Made by a program: the position numbers and the translations under genes. From Acidobacteriota bacterium (GTDB taxonomy: Bacteria; Acidobacteriota; Vicinamibacteria; Vicinamibacterales; UBA2999): a stretch of 41,799 nucleotides of DNA. Below the pieces are notes generated by a model. It saw only the letters and a program-made list of their open reading frames with translations, did no database searches and had not been told where the DNA came from. Positions 27,303 through 34,470 of this stretch are shown here, one piece after another; positions within the stretch are counted from its first letter, which is position 1; each line of letters opens with the position of its first letter. The stretch is from positions 1 through 41,799 of the forward strand of contig JACQZV010000078.1 of NCBI GenBank assembly GCA_016213695.1, in the 5' to 3' direction.

Positions 27303-28367
27303 CTATCGCCCCCTGGCATCGTCCGCCCGTGCGGGTTCCTGTTGTGTCAGGCAGTGGATGGTCCCCAGTCCCCACACGAGGTCGACCGCATGGATGCCCA
27401 CCACGCGGTGCGACGGCATCAGCTCGGCCAGCGTGTTCAGCGCGACCCGGTCGTTCGGATCGTTGAAGGTCGGCATGAGCACCAGGCCGTTCGCGATGTA
27501 GAAATTTGCGTAGCTGGCCGGCAGCCGCTCCCCGTTCATCACCACGGGACGTGGAAAGGGCAGCCTGACGATCGCCAGGGGTTCCGCGCCGTCCGCCTTC
27601 GAGGCCGCTTCGAGCCGCCGCAGGTTATCCATCGACCGCCCGTGGTTCTCGTCGGCCGGGTCGTCCTCCACTGCCACCACCACGGTGTCCGCGCTCACAA
27701 AGCGCGCGACATCGTCCACATGGCCGTGGGTGTCGTCGCCCACGCACCCCTCGCCCAGCCAGATCGTTTTCCGGACGCCCAGCCAGTCGGCGAAGATGCG
27801 CTCGTAGTCCGCCCGTCCGAGCCCCGGGTTGCGCACCTGAACGTGGCTCAGCAGCCACTCTTCGGTGACGAGCAGCAGCCCCTGGCCGTTGACCTCGAGC
27901 CCGCCGCCTTCGAGCACGATCCGCTCGCCGGTGTCCGGCCGGAGCGGTTCCACCCGGCCGAGGCCGGCGAGCCGGCCGATTGCGGCGCCGACTTCGACGT
28001 CATGCCGCCAGTTCGGGTACTTCGCCCAGCCGTTGAACGACCAGTGCACCAGGATCACCTCGCCGGCGTCGTTGAAGGCCGCCGTTGGCGCTGAGTCGCG
28101 CAGCCAGACGCGATCGGTCAGGACCTGGTGGAGCGTGACGCGGTCGGCCCGCACGCCGTGGGCGTCGAGCGCCAGGCGGGCGCCCTCGAGCACGTCGTGG
28201 TTATGGCAGAGAATTTCGACCGGTTCGTGCTCGGCGAGCTCGCGCGCAATCTCGGCGTACACCCAGGGGATGGCCGCGAGCTTGCCGGGCCAGTCGGGCT
28301 CGTGGTGCGGCCAGGCGATCCATGTCGCCCGGTGCGGTTCCCACTCGGCTGGCATTCGGAAGGGCAT
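27303..28367 (-). CDS. aguA: Agmatine deiminase
   Basis: The enzyme converts agmatine to N-carbamoylputrescine and ammonia. The N-terminus MPAEWEPHRATWIAWPH and the motifs DRVWLRDSAPTA, LEGGGLEVNG and GDDTHGHVDD are those of the guanidino-modifying family. The catalytic cysteine is Cys339 in GLGTIHCLTQQ, which varies slightly from the usual GGGNIHCITQQ. The length of 354 aa is normal. The gene lies downstream of the amidase that uses its product, with a heptad array in the 54-nt gap. Together they make putrescine. Confidence 0.92.
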   Translation of the reverse strand: MPFRMPAEWEPHRATWIAWPHHEPDWPGKLAAIPWVYAEIARELAEHEPVEILCHNHDVLEGARLALDAHGVRADRVTLHQVLTDRVWLRDSAPTAAFNDAGEVILVHWSFNGWAKYPNWRHDVEVGAAIGRLAGLGRVEPLRPDTGERIVLEGGGLEVNGQGLLLVTEEWLLSHVQVRNPGLGRADYERIFADWLGVRKTIWLGEGCVGDDTHGHVDDVARFVSADTVVVAVEDDPADENHGRSMDNLRRLEAASKADGAEPLAIVRLPFPRPVVMNGERLPASYANFYIANGLVLMPTFNDPNDRVALNTLAELMPSHRVVGIHAVDLVWGLGTIHCLTQQEPARADDARGR

Positions 28368-28369
28368 AT

Positions 28370-28404
28370 CAAGTCACAAGTCACAAGTCACAAGTCGCAA
28401 GTCA
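28370..28404 (+). repeat. Heptad repeat, five CAAGTCA-type units
   Basis: Five 7-nt units (one CAAGTCG variant) lie between aguA and the amidase gene. The unit is related to the ACAAGTC variant of the 4372 array. Confidence 0.85.
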
Positions 28405-28419
28405 CAAGACTTGTGACTT
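28399..28419. repeat. Perfect hairpin at the end of the CAAGTCA array
   Basis: AAGTCACAAG and CTTGTGACTT are perfect 10-bp arms around a single A. The stem uses the last repeat unit and ends next to the amidase stop codon. There is no U-tract on the coding strand strong enough to call a terminator. Confidence 0.7.
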
Positions 28420-28421
28420 CT

Positions 28422-29294
28422 TCACACGAGGGACCGTTTGAGGATGGGCCCGTATGCATCGATGCGGCGGTCGCGGAAGAACGGCCAGTTGCGCCGCATG
28501 CTTTCGATCAGGGCGGGGTCGCACTGCGCCGTCACGATCTGTTCGCCCTCGCCGGCTTCCGCCACGTATCGTCCGAACGGATCCGCGATGAAGGAGTGGC
28601 CGAAGAACGTGATGCCGGCGGTTCCCGGCTCGTCCTCATGGCCGACCCGGTTCGGCGCCGCGACGTACACGCCGTTGGCGATCGCGTGCGCGCGCTGAAC
28701 GGTACGCCACGCCTCCACCTGCGCGCGCCCCCACTCGTCCATTTCGGAGGGATGCCAGCCGATGGCCGTGGGGTAGAAGAGCACCTGCGCCCCCATCAAG
28801 GCCGTGATGCGCGCCGCTTCGGGAAACCACTGGTCCCAGCAGATCAGCACGCCGATCGTCGCGTACCGCGTCTTCCACACCCTGAAGCCGCCGGCATCGC
28901 CCGGCGTGAAGTAGTACTTCTCGTGATAGAGCGGATCGTCCGGGATGTGCATCTTCCGGTACACGCCCAGCAGGCTCCCGTCGGCGTCGATGACGGCGGC
29001 GGAGTTGCGATAGACGCCGGCCGCCTGCCGCTCGAAGATCGGGACCACGATCACCACCGCCAGCTCGCGTGCCAGCGCCTGCATGGTTCCGGTCGTGGGG
29101 CCGGGGATCGGTTCGGCGAGATCGAAGCGGTCGGACTGCGGGGACTTGCAGAAGTAGAGCGAGTTGAACAGTTCCTTCAGGCAGATGATCTGCGCCCCGC
29201 GTCGCGCCGCGTCGCGCACGAGGCGCTCGGCGCGCCTGACGTTGCCGGCGATGTCGGCCTCGGCGTGGTCCTGAACGATGCCAATCGTAAACAT
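28422..29294 (-). CDS. aguB: N-carbamoylputrescine amidase (carbon-nitrogen hydrolase)
   Basis: This nitrilase-superfamily amidase hydrolyses N-carbamoylputrescine to putrescine, CO2 and ammonia. The Glu-Lys-Cys triad is Glu41 (CLKELF), Lys114 (YRKMHIP) and Cys152 (GVLICWDQWFPE). The CWDQWFPE block and YHEKYYFTPGD are characteristic of the plant and bacterial carbamoylputrescine branch. The length of 290 aa fits. Pairing with agmatine deiminase directly downstream supports the assignment. A TAGCAT box lies 8 nt before the ATG. Confidence 0.92.
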   Translation of the reverse strand: MFTIGIVQDHAEADIAGNVRRAERLVRDAARRGAQIICLKELFNSLYFCKSPQSDRFDLAEPIPGPTTGTMQALARELAVVIVVPIFERQAAGVYRNSAAVIDADGSLLGVYRKMHIPDDPLYHEKYYFTPGDAGGFRVWKTRYATIGVLICWDQWFPEAARITALMGAQVLFYPTAIGWHPSEMDEWGRAQVEAWRTVQRAHAIANGVYVAAPNRVGHEDEPGTAGITFFGHSFIADPFGRYVAEAGEGEQIVTAQCDPALIESMRRNWPFFRDRRIDAYGPILKRSLV

Positions 29295-29343
29295 CTGGCC
29301 CTATGCTAACGTTGGTGTTTCCGGTCTGCCACGGCTATTGTGC

Positions 29344-30609
29344 ATGAAGACACCACCGCTGCGCGTCGCGCTTCTCGGCTTCGGCACCGTGGGCGGATCG
29401 GTCGCCCGCATTCTGGTCGAACGGCCCGAGCTCGGCGACCGCATTCAGCTCACGCACATCTTCAACCGCGGGGTCGCGCGCAAGCGCACCGACTGGGTGC
29501 CGGCGTCGGTCACCTGGACTGACAGCATCGACGACCTGTTCGCGAGCCGGCCGGACGCCGTCGTCGAGGTGGTCGGCGGCCTCGAGCCCGCGGGCCAGTG
29601 GGTGCGCCGCGCCCTCACGCAGGGCGCCGCCGTCGTCACCGCCAACAAGATGCTGCTCGCGGCGCATGCCCCCGAGCTGCTGCACCTGGCCGCGACGCAC
29701 GGGACGCAGCTGCGGTTCGAGGCCGCGGTCGCCGGCGGTGTGCCGCTCATCCACGGCGTGCGCGAGGGGCTCGCCGGCGATCGCCTGCTGCGCGTGGCCG
29801 GCATCCTGAACGGCACGTCGAATTTCGTCCTCAGCACGATGGCCGGCGGCGACCAGCAGATGGGCGCCGTCCTGGACGAGGCGCGGCGCCTCGGCTACGC
29901 CGAAGCCGACCCGAGCGCCGATATCGACGGCGACGATGCCGGCGCCAAGCTCGTCGTGCTGGCGGGCATCGCGTTCCGGCGGCATCTCAGGCTCGCCGAC
30001 ATCCCGCGGCAGTCGATCAGGCCGATCGCGGCCGCCGACTTCCGCTACGCGCGCCGGCTCGGGTGCACCATCCGGCAGATTGCGATGGTCGAAACGAGCG
30101 GGGATCGCTTCCACGCGTGGGTCGGCCCGGCGCTCGTGCCGCGCAGCTCGCCCTTCGGGTTGAACGCGGGCGCCAACAACGTGGTGACGATCTCCGGCCA
30201 CTACGGCGGCGAGAACAGCTTCAGCGGACCGGGTGCGGGCGGACCCGCCACGGCCGTGGCCGTGGTCTCCGACCTCATGTCACTGACCCAGCGCACCCAG
30301 GATCGCGGCGAGGAGTGGCCGGCGGGATCGGTGACGGCGCCGCCCGCGCGTCCGTATTACCTGCGCTTCGTCGTGCACGACCACCCCGGCATCCTGGCCG
30401 GGATTGCGGCGGCGCTGGCGAGGCAGGGCATCAACCTGGATGCCGTCCTGCAGGAGCCCGGCTACCCGAAGGACGCGCTGCCGTTCGTCATTACGGTCGA
30501 ACCATGCGAGGCGGCGCAGCTCAAGGCAGCCCTCGACGAAATCGCGCGTTTCGAGTTCCACGCCGAGCCGCCGCTGTCGCTGCCGATGCTGTTCCACCCC
30601 GTCGCGTAG
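29344..30609 (+). CDS. hom: Homoserine dehydrogenase with ACT domain
   Basis: The enzyme reduces aspartate semialdehyde to homoserine for threonine and methionine synthesis. The Rossmann motif LLGFGTVGGSV is at the N-terminus. Catalytic-region blocks are TANKMLLA, AGILNGTSNFVLSTM and the GDDAGAKLVVLAGI segment. A C-terminal ACT domain (FVVHDHPGILAGIAAALARQ) suggests threonine feedback. The length is 421 aa. An upstream extension to 29278 overlaps the divergent aguB promoter and is rejected. The gene begins a hom-thrB-thrC block. Confidence 0.95.
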   Translation: MKTPPLRVALLGFGTVGGSVARILVERPELGDRIQLTHIFNRGVARKRTDWVPASVTWTDSIDDLFASRPDAVVEVVGGLEPAGQWVRRALTQGAAVVTANKMLLAAHAPELLHLAATHGTQLRFEAAVAGGVPLIHGVREGLAGDRLLRVAGILNGTSNFVLSTMAGGDQQMGAVLDEARRLGYAEADPSADIDGDDAGAKLVVLAGIAFRRHLRLADIPRQSIRPIAAADFRYARRLGCTIRQIAMVETSGDRFHAWVGPALVPRSSPFGLNAGANNVVTISGHYGGENSFSGPGAGGPATAVAVVSDLMSLTQRTQDRGEEWPAGSVTAPPARPYYLRFVVHDHPGILAGIAAALARQGINLDAVLQEPGYPKDALPFVITVEPCEAAQLKAALDEIARFEFHAEPPLSLPMLFHPVA

Positions 30610-30671
30610 GCGTGCGCGACGGGGGCGCCGGTGTTGGGCGCAGGCAACGGTCGTGATATCTTTTTTGATTC

Positions 30672-31646
30672 GTGTCACTTAAGAGCACATCAGGCGGGAC
30701 CAGCCCTCCGTACGCCGACATCACCGTGCCGGCGTCGGTGGCCAATCTCGGCGGCGGCTTCGATACGCTTGCCGTCGCTGTCCAGTTGTACCTTCGCCTT
30801 CGGATCGTCGATGTCAGGGAGGACGGAGGCGCGAAGCTCACCGTGGTCAAGAGCACGCCGCCCGTCCGGGGCAGAAACGCCATCGAGCGCGCCTACGAGG
30901 CGATTGCCCGCGCGACCGGCCTGCAGGCGCCGTCGGTGTCGGCGGAAGCCGACAGTGACATTCCAATGACGGCCGGCCTCGGCAGCAGCGCCGCCGCGGC
31001 GGTTGCCGGGTTGCGGCTGTTCGAACGCGTGACCGGGCCGCTGCCCGACGGCGTGCTGCTGTCGGTCGCGGCATCGCTCGAAGGCCACGCTGACAACGCG
31101 GCGGCCGCGCTGCACGGCGGCCTGACGTCAGTGGTCGAGCGCGAGGGGGAGGAGCCGATCGCCTTGCGGTGGCGCTGGCCCGAGGAGCTCCGGTTCGTCG
31201 TGGCGACACCGGCGGTGGGCTTGTCCACATTGAAGGCCCGTGCGGCACTTCCGGACATGCTGTCGCGGCAGGATGCCGTTTTCAACCTGCAGCGCGTGCT
31301 GGCGCTCGTGCATGCGCTTCACACCGGCGACTACGATCATTTGCGGGAGGCCGTGCGCGACCGGTGGCATCAGCGGACGCGCGCCGCGCTGGTGCCGCAG
31401 CTTGCCGACGTGCTGGCGCTCGAGGACCCGGCCATCCTGGCGTCGTGTCTGTCGGGCGCCGGACCGTCGGTTGCGCTCGTGGCGCAGCGCGACTTCGGAC
31501 GGCTCGAGCAGCTGCTGCAATCGATCTACGAGCGCGCCAGGTGTCCGGTGACCGTCCGCACGCTCGCGGTCCATCAGGTGCCGGAGGTCGTCGAACACGG
31601 AGGCCGCACGCCTCCGCTGGCGGCCGCGCAGGGGAGAGCCCTATGA
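30672..31646 (+). CDS. thrB: Homoserine kinase
   Basis: This GHMP kinase phosphorylates homoserine to O-phosphohomoserine. Motif 1 is DITVPASVANLGGGFDTL, the ATP-binding loop is MTAGLGSSAAAAV, and the C-terminal GAGPSVALV forms motif 3. The length of 324 aa is normal. The start is GTG at 30672, with TATCTT ending 9 nt upstream, so thrB may have its own promoter in the 62-nt gap after hom. The stop overlaps the thrC start (ATGA). Its place between hom and thrC confirms the assignment. Confidence 0.95.
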   Translation: MSLKSTSGGTSPPYADITVPASVANLGGGFDTLAVAVQLYLRLRIVDVREDGGAKLTVVKSTPPVRGRNAIERAYEAIARATGLQAPSVSAEADSDIPMTAGLGSSAAAAVAGLRLFERVTGPLPDGVLLSVAASLEGHADNAAAALHGGLTSVVEREGEEPIALRWRWPEELRFVVATPAVGLSTLKARAALPDMLSRQDAVFNLQRVLALVHALHTGDYDHLREAVRDRWHQRTRAALVPQLADVLALEDPAILASCLSGAGPSVALVAQRDFGRLEQLLQSIYERARCPVTVRTLAVHQVPEVVEHGGRTPPLAAAQGRAL

Positions 31647-32899
31647 AATTCGTCGCCGGATTGACGTGCCATCTGTGCGGCGCGAGGTATCCGGCCGAGG
31701 CATCCTGGGTCTGCGCCGAGTGCCTGGGCCCGCTCGAAGTGTCGTATGACTACGCCGCGGTCCGCGGCGCCATCAGCCGCAGCCTGATCGAGTCGCGGCC
31801 GCGTTCGCTCTGGCGATACCTCGAGCTGCTGCCGGTCAGCGAGCCCCGCACCGGATTCGACTCCGGCTTCACGCCGCTCGTTCGCGCCACGCGCCTCGCG
31901 CGCGAGCTGGGCGTCGCCGAGCTGTACCTCAAGGACGACTCGGTCAACCATCCGACGTTCTCGTACAAGGACCGGGTCGTCTCGATTGCGGCGACGCGCG
32001 CGGTGGAGCTCGGCTTCCAGGTGTTCGGGTGTGCATCCACCGGCAATCTCGCCGGCAGCGTCGCCGCGCATGCGGCGCGGCTCGGCCTCGCGTGCTACGT
32101 CTTCATTCCGCACGATCTCGAGCCGGCCAAAGTCCTGGGCGCGGCCATCTACGGGCCGACAGTCGTGTCCGTCGAGGGGAACTACGACGATGTGAACCGG
32201 CTGTGCACCCAGATCGCCGACCGCTACGGCTGGGGATTCGCGAACATCAACCTGCGCGCCTACTACGCGGAAGGCGCCAAGACGATGGCCTTCGAGATTG
32301 CCGAGCAGCTCGGCTGGCGCTTTCCGGATCACGTGGTGTCGCCGGTGGCGGGCGGCACGCTGCTGCCGCGCATCTTCAAGGGCTTCCGCGAGCTGCGCGA
32401 GGTGGGTCTGGTGTCGGGCACGCTGCCGAAGATTCACGCGGCGCAGCCTGCGGGGTCGGCGCCGGTCATCCACGCGCTCGACGCGGGCCTCGAGTTTCCC
32501 GAACCGGTGAAGCCCGACACGATCGCCAAGTCGCTGGCGATCGGCAATCCTGCGGACGGGTTCCAGGTGGTGAAGGTGGTGAAGGAGACCGGCGGGGCAG
32601 GCGCGTCGGCCACTGACGAGGAGATTCTGGATGCGGTCGGGCTGCTGGCGCGGACCGAGGGGATTTTCACCGAACCGGCCGGCGGAACCACGCTGGCGGT
32701 GGCGCGAACGCTGATTCAGCGAGGCGTCATCAAACCGACCGAGTCGGTGGTCATATGCATCACCGGGAACGGCTACAAGACGGCCGAGGTGATGTTCGAC
32801 CGGGTTGCCAGTCCCATCAGAATCGGGCGCAGCCTCGCGGAATTTGAGCGGGCGGTCGGCGCGCGGCTGCCGGCGCGGGCCGCAGGCGCGAGGGCGTAA
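31643..32899 (+). CDS. thrC: Threonine synthase with N-terminal zinc-ribbon-like segment
   Basis: This PLP enzyme converts O-phosphohomoserine to threonine. The PLP lysine is Lys109 in TFSYKDR, and GCASTGNLAGSVAAHAARLG and PVAGGTLLPRI form the cofactor pocket. Residues 9-27 contain CHLC and CAEC, a small zinc-ribbon-like segment found in one class of threonine synthases. The length of 418 aa is normal. A GGGGAG ribosome site and the ATGA overlap with thrB support the start. The gene closes the threonine block. Confidence 0.95.
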   Translation: MKFVAGLTCHLCGARYPAEASWVCAECLGPLEVSYDYAAVRGAISRSLIESRPRSLWRYLELLPVSEPRTGFDSGFTPLVRATRLARELGVAELYLKDDSVNHPTFSYKDRVVSIAATRAVELGFQVFGCASTGNLAGSVAAHAARLGLACYVFIPHDLEPAKVLGAAIYGPTVVSVEGNYDDVNRLCTQIADRYGWGFANINLRAYYAEGAKTMAFEIAEQLGWRFPDHVVSPVAGGTLLPRIFKGFRELREVGLVSGTLPKIHAAQPAGSAPVIHALDAGLEFPEPVKPDTIAKSLAIGNPADGFQVVKVVKETGGAGASATDEEILDAVGLLARTEGIFTEPAGGTTLAVARTLIQRGVIKPTESVVICITGNGYKTAEVMFDRVASPIRIGRSLAEFERAVGARLPARAAGARA

Positions 32900-32925
32900 G
32901 AAAGACGAATCAGGGCTTGGAACGT

Positions 32926-32954
32926 TTGACCATCCCGGCGGTTCGCTATAGAAT
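32926..32954 (+). promoter_or_regulatory. Sigma-70-type promoter of the siroheme/reductase operon
   Basis: TTGACC (32926-32931) and TAGAAT (32949-32954) are spaced by exactly 17 nt. The expected transcription start is near 32961, a few bases before the leader peptide. This is the best full promoter in the window, with the CarD one. Confidence 0.8.
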
Positions 32955-32964
32955 TCAGGCCATC

Positions 32965-33054
32965 GTGTCGAACATGTGCGGTTGCGAGTGCGCCTGTTGT
33001 TGTACGGGGACTCAAGTCCCGGCGCTCTCGGTCCGCCGTGCGGGTAGCGAATAA
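32965..33054 (+). CDS. Cys-rich leader peptide (29 aa) of the attenuator
   Basis: The frame runs from GTG at 32965 to TAA at 33052. It starts MSNMCGCECACCC, with Cys at positions 5, 7, 9, 11, 12 and 13, the last three being consecutive TGT codons. An internal ATG at 32974 is an alternative start that keeps all six. There is no evident Shine-Dalgarno, in keeping with the leaderless habit of this genome. Position and codon content point to a sensing role through Cys-tRNA supply rather than a functional protein. Confidence 0.72.
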   Translation: MSNMCGCECACCCTGTQVPALSVRRAGSE

Positions 33055-33081
33055 GAAGACCCGATAACACGAAACAGATCG

Positions 33082-33118
33082 AAAGCCCGGGACCAAAAGT
33101 CCCGGGCTTTTTTGTTTT
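33082..33118 (+). terminator. Intrinsic terminator before the siroheme operon (attenuator)
   Basis: A perfect 12-bp stem, AAAGCCCGGGAC with GTCCCGGGCTTT, closes a CAAAA loop (33094-33098). TTTTTTGTTTT follows. The next start codon is only 8 nt beyond, so termination here would switch off the whole operon. Confidence 0.93.
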
Positions 33119-33125
33119 GGTGCCC

Positions 33126-33680
33126 ATGTTTCCAGCCTTTCTGAATCTCGCGGCGCGACGGGTGGTCGTGGTTGGCGGCGGACCCGTGGCCGCCGGCAAG
33201 GTCGAGGCGCTTCTCGAGGCCGGCGCCGACGTGACGGTGGTCGCGCCGGACGTGGCGCCCGGGATCGAGCGGCCGGGTGTGACCGTGATCCGCCGGCCGT
33301 TCGACGAGGCGGATCTCGACGGCGCCTGGTGGGTGGTCGCGGCGGCGCCGGGCGACGTGAACCGGCGCGTGCGGGCCGCCGCCGACGCGCGACGGATTTT
33401 CGTCAACGCCGTGGACGACCCGCAGCACGCGACTGCCTATCTCGGTGGCGTCGTCCGGCGCGACGGCGTGACGGTGGCGATCTCGACCGACGGCCGCGCG
33501 CCGGCGCTCGCAGGGCTGCTGCGCGAGGCGCTCGACGCATGGCTGCCGCGGGACATCGATGAATGGCTGTCGGCCGCCGAGGCCGCCCGCCGGGACTGGA
33601 AGGCGCAGCACGTGCCGATGGAGCGCCGGCGTCCCCAGCTCCTCGAGACGCTGAACAGGTTGTATGCCGAACGCCGCTAG
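33126..33680 (+). CDS. Precorrin-2 dehydrogenase / sirohydrochlorin ferrochelatase (siroheme branch)
   Basis: This short (184 aa) Met8/CysG-N-type protein oxidises precorrin-2 to sirohydrochlorin and can insert iron to make siroheme. The N-terminal NAD-binding motif VVVVGGGPVAAGKVEALLEAGADVTVVAP is diagnostic. FVNAVDDPQHATAYLGGVVRRDGVTVAISTDGRAPALAG is the family's central block. The start ATG is 8 nt after the terminator U-tract. The stop overlaps the next gene by 17 nt. The function fits siroheme supply for the reductase two genes downstream. Confidence 0.92.
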   Translation: MFPAFLNLAARRVVVVGGGPVAAGKVEALLEAGADVTVVAPDVAPGIERPGVTVIRRPFDEADLDGAWWVVAAAPGDVNRRVRAAADARRIFVNAVDDPQHATAYLGGVVRRDGVTVAISTDGRAPALAGLLREALDAWLPRDIDEWLSAAEAARRDWKAQHVPMERRRPQLLETLNRLYAERR

Positions 33681-34470
33681 GGTGTCGCTCGTCGGCGCCG
33701 GGCCGGGCGATCCGGATCTCTGGACGGTGCGCGCGGTGCGCCGGCTCGAAGAGGCCGACCTGGTGCTGTACGACGCGCTCGTCGATGCCGACGCGCTGCG
33801 GCGCGTGACCAGGGCCCAGTGCTTCTGCGTGGGCAAGCGCGCGCGCCGCGACAGCGTGCCGCAGGAGACGATTCACCGGCTGATGATTCGAGCCGCAAAG
33901 CAGGGCAAGCGCGTCGTGCGGTTGAAGGGCGGCGATCCGTTCGTGTTCGGCCGCGGCGGCGAGGAAGCGCTGGCGCTGGCCGCGGCCGGTATCCCGTTCG
34001 AGGTCGTGCCGGGTGTCACGACTGCGGTGGCCGCGCCCGGGCTGGCGGGGATTCCCGTGACGCACCGGGGCCTGGCGTCCGGGTTTCTCGTGCTCGCCGG
34101 ACATACGTCGGCGTCGGTGGACAACGTGCTCGCCTCGGTGCGGCCGAACAGCGTGTCGGTGGTGATGCTGATGGGCGTCGGGGCGCGGGGCGAGCTGGCG
34201 TCGCAGCTTGTGGCGCACGGCTGGTCGCCCGCGACGCCCGCCGCGATCGTCTGCGAGGCGTCCACGCCGCGTGAGTGGACGTGGACCGGGCGGCTCGACG
34301 GGTTGGGCGGCGCCGAATCGCCTGCCGGAGCGACCGGTGTGCTGGTGATTGGTGAAGTCGTACGGGTTCGGGACGCGCTGGCGGTCGCATCGCGGTCTGC
34401 CGCACGTGAGGACAGCGCCGTCGCGGACACCCCGGGCGCAGACAACGAGGTGAAGTATGGCCGTGTTTGA
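33664..34470 (+). CDS. cobA: Uroporphyrinogen-III C-methyltransferase
   Basis: This SAM-dependent enzyme methylates uroporphyrinogen III at C2 and C7 to give precorrin-2, the entry to siroheme and B12. Motifs are VSLVGAGPGDPDLWT, LVDADALRR, RLKGGDPFVFGRGGEEA and PGVTTAVAAPGLAGIPVTHRG. The 268-aa length matches the stand-alone SUMT. It overlaps its neighbours on both sides by 14-17 nt, so the three genes form one tightly coupled operon. It could be called sumT; no isobacteriochlorin-specific features are seen. Confidence 0.93.
   Translation: MPNAARVSLVGAGPGDPDLWTVRAVRRLEEADLVLYDALVDADALRRVTRAQCFCVGKRARRDSVPQETIHRLMIRAAKQGKRVVRLKGGDPFVFGRGGEEALALAAAGIPFEVVPGVTTAVAAPGLAGIPVTHRGLASGFLVLAGHTSASVDNVLASVRPNSVSVVMLMGVGARGELASQLVAHGWSPATPAAIVCEASTPREWTWTGRLDGLGGAESPAGATGVLVIGEVVRVRDALAVASRSAAREDSAVADTPGADNEVKYGRV

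Larger units (their letters stand above)
32955..33118 (+). promoter_or_regulatory. Predicted cysteine-responsive attenuator leader
   Basis: Three mutually exclusive structures are visible. Segment 1 (33007-33011, GGGAC) pairs with segment 2 (33016-33020, GTCCC) across a TCAA loop. Segment 2, as GTCCCGG (33016-33022), can instead pair with CCGGGAC (33087-33093), the 5' arm of the terminator. The terminator itself is 33082-33110. A ribosome stalled at the Cys codons around 32992-33003 would cover segment 1, free segment 2 and block termination. The regulated genes make siroheme and sulfite/nitrite reductase, upstream of cysteine. The mechanism is inferred from sequence. Confidence 0.75.

Noticed and set aside
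30655-30671. Terminator or attenuator before thrB because of the T6 run
   Set aside because: No GC-rich hairpin precedes the T-run, and no Thr-codon-rich leader frame is visible.
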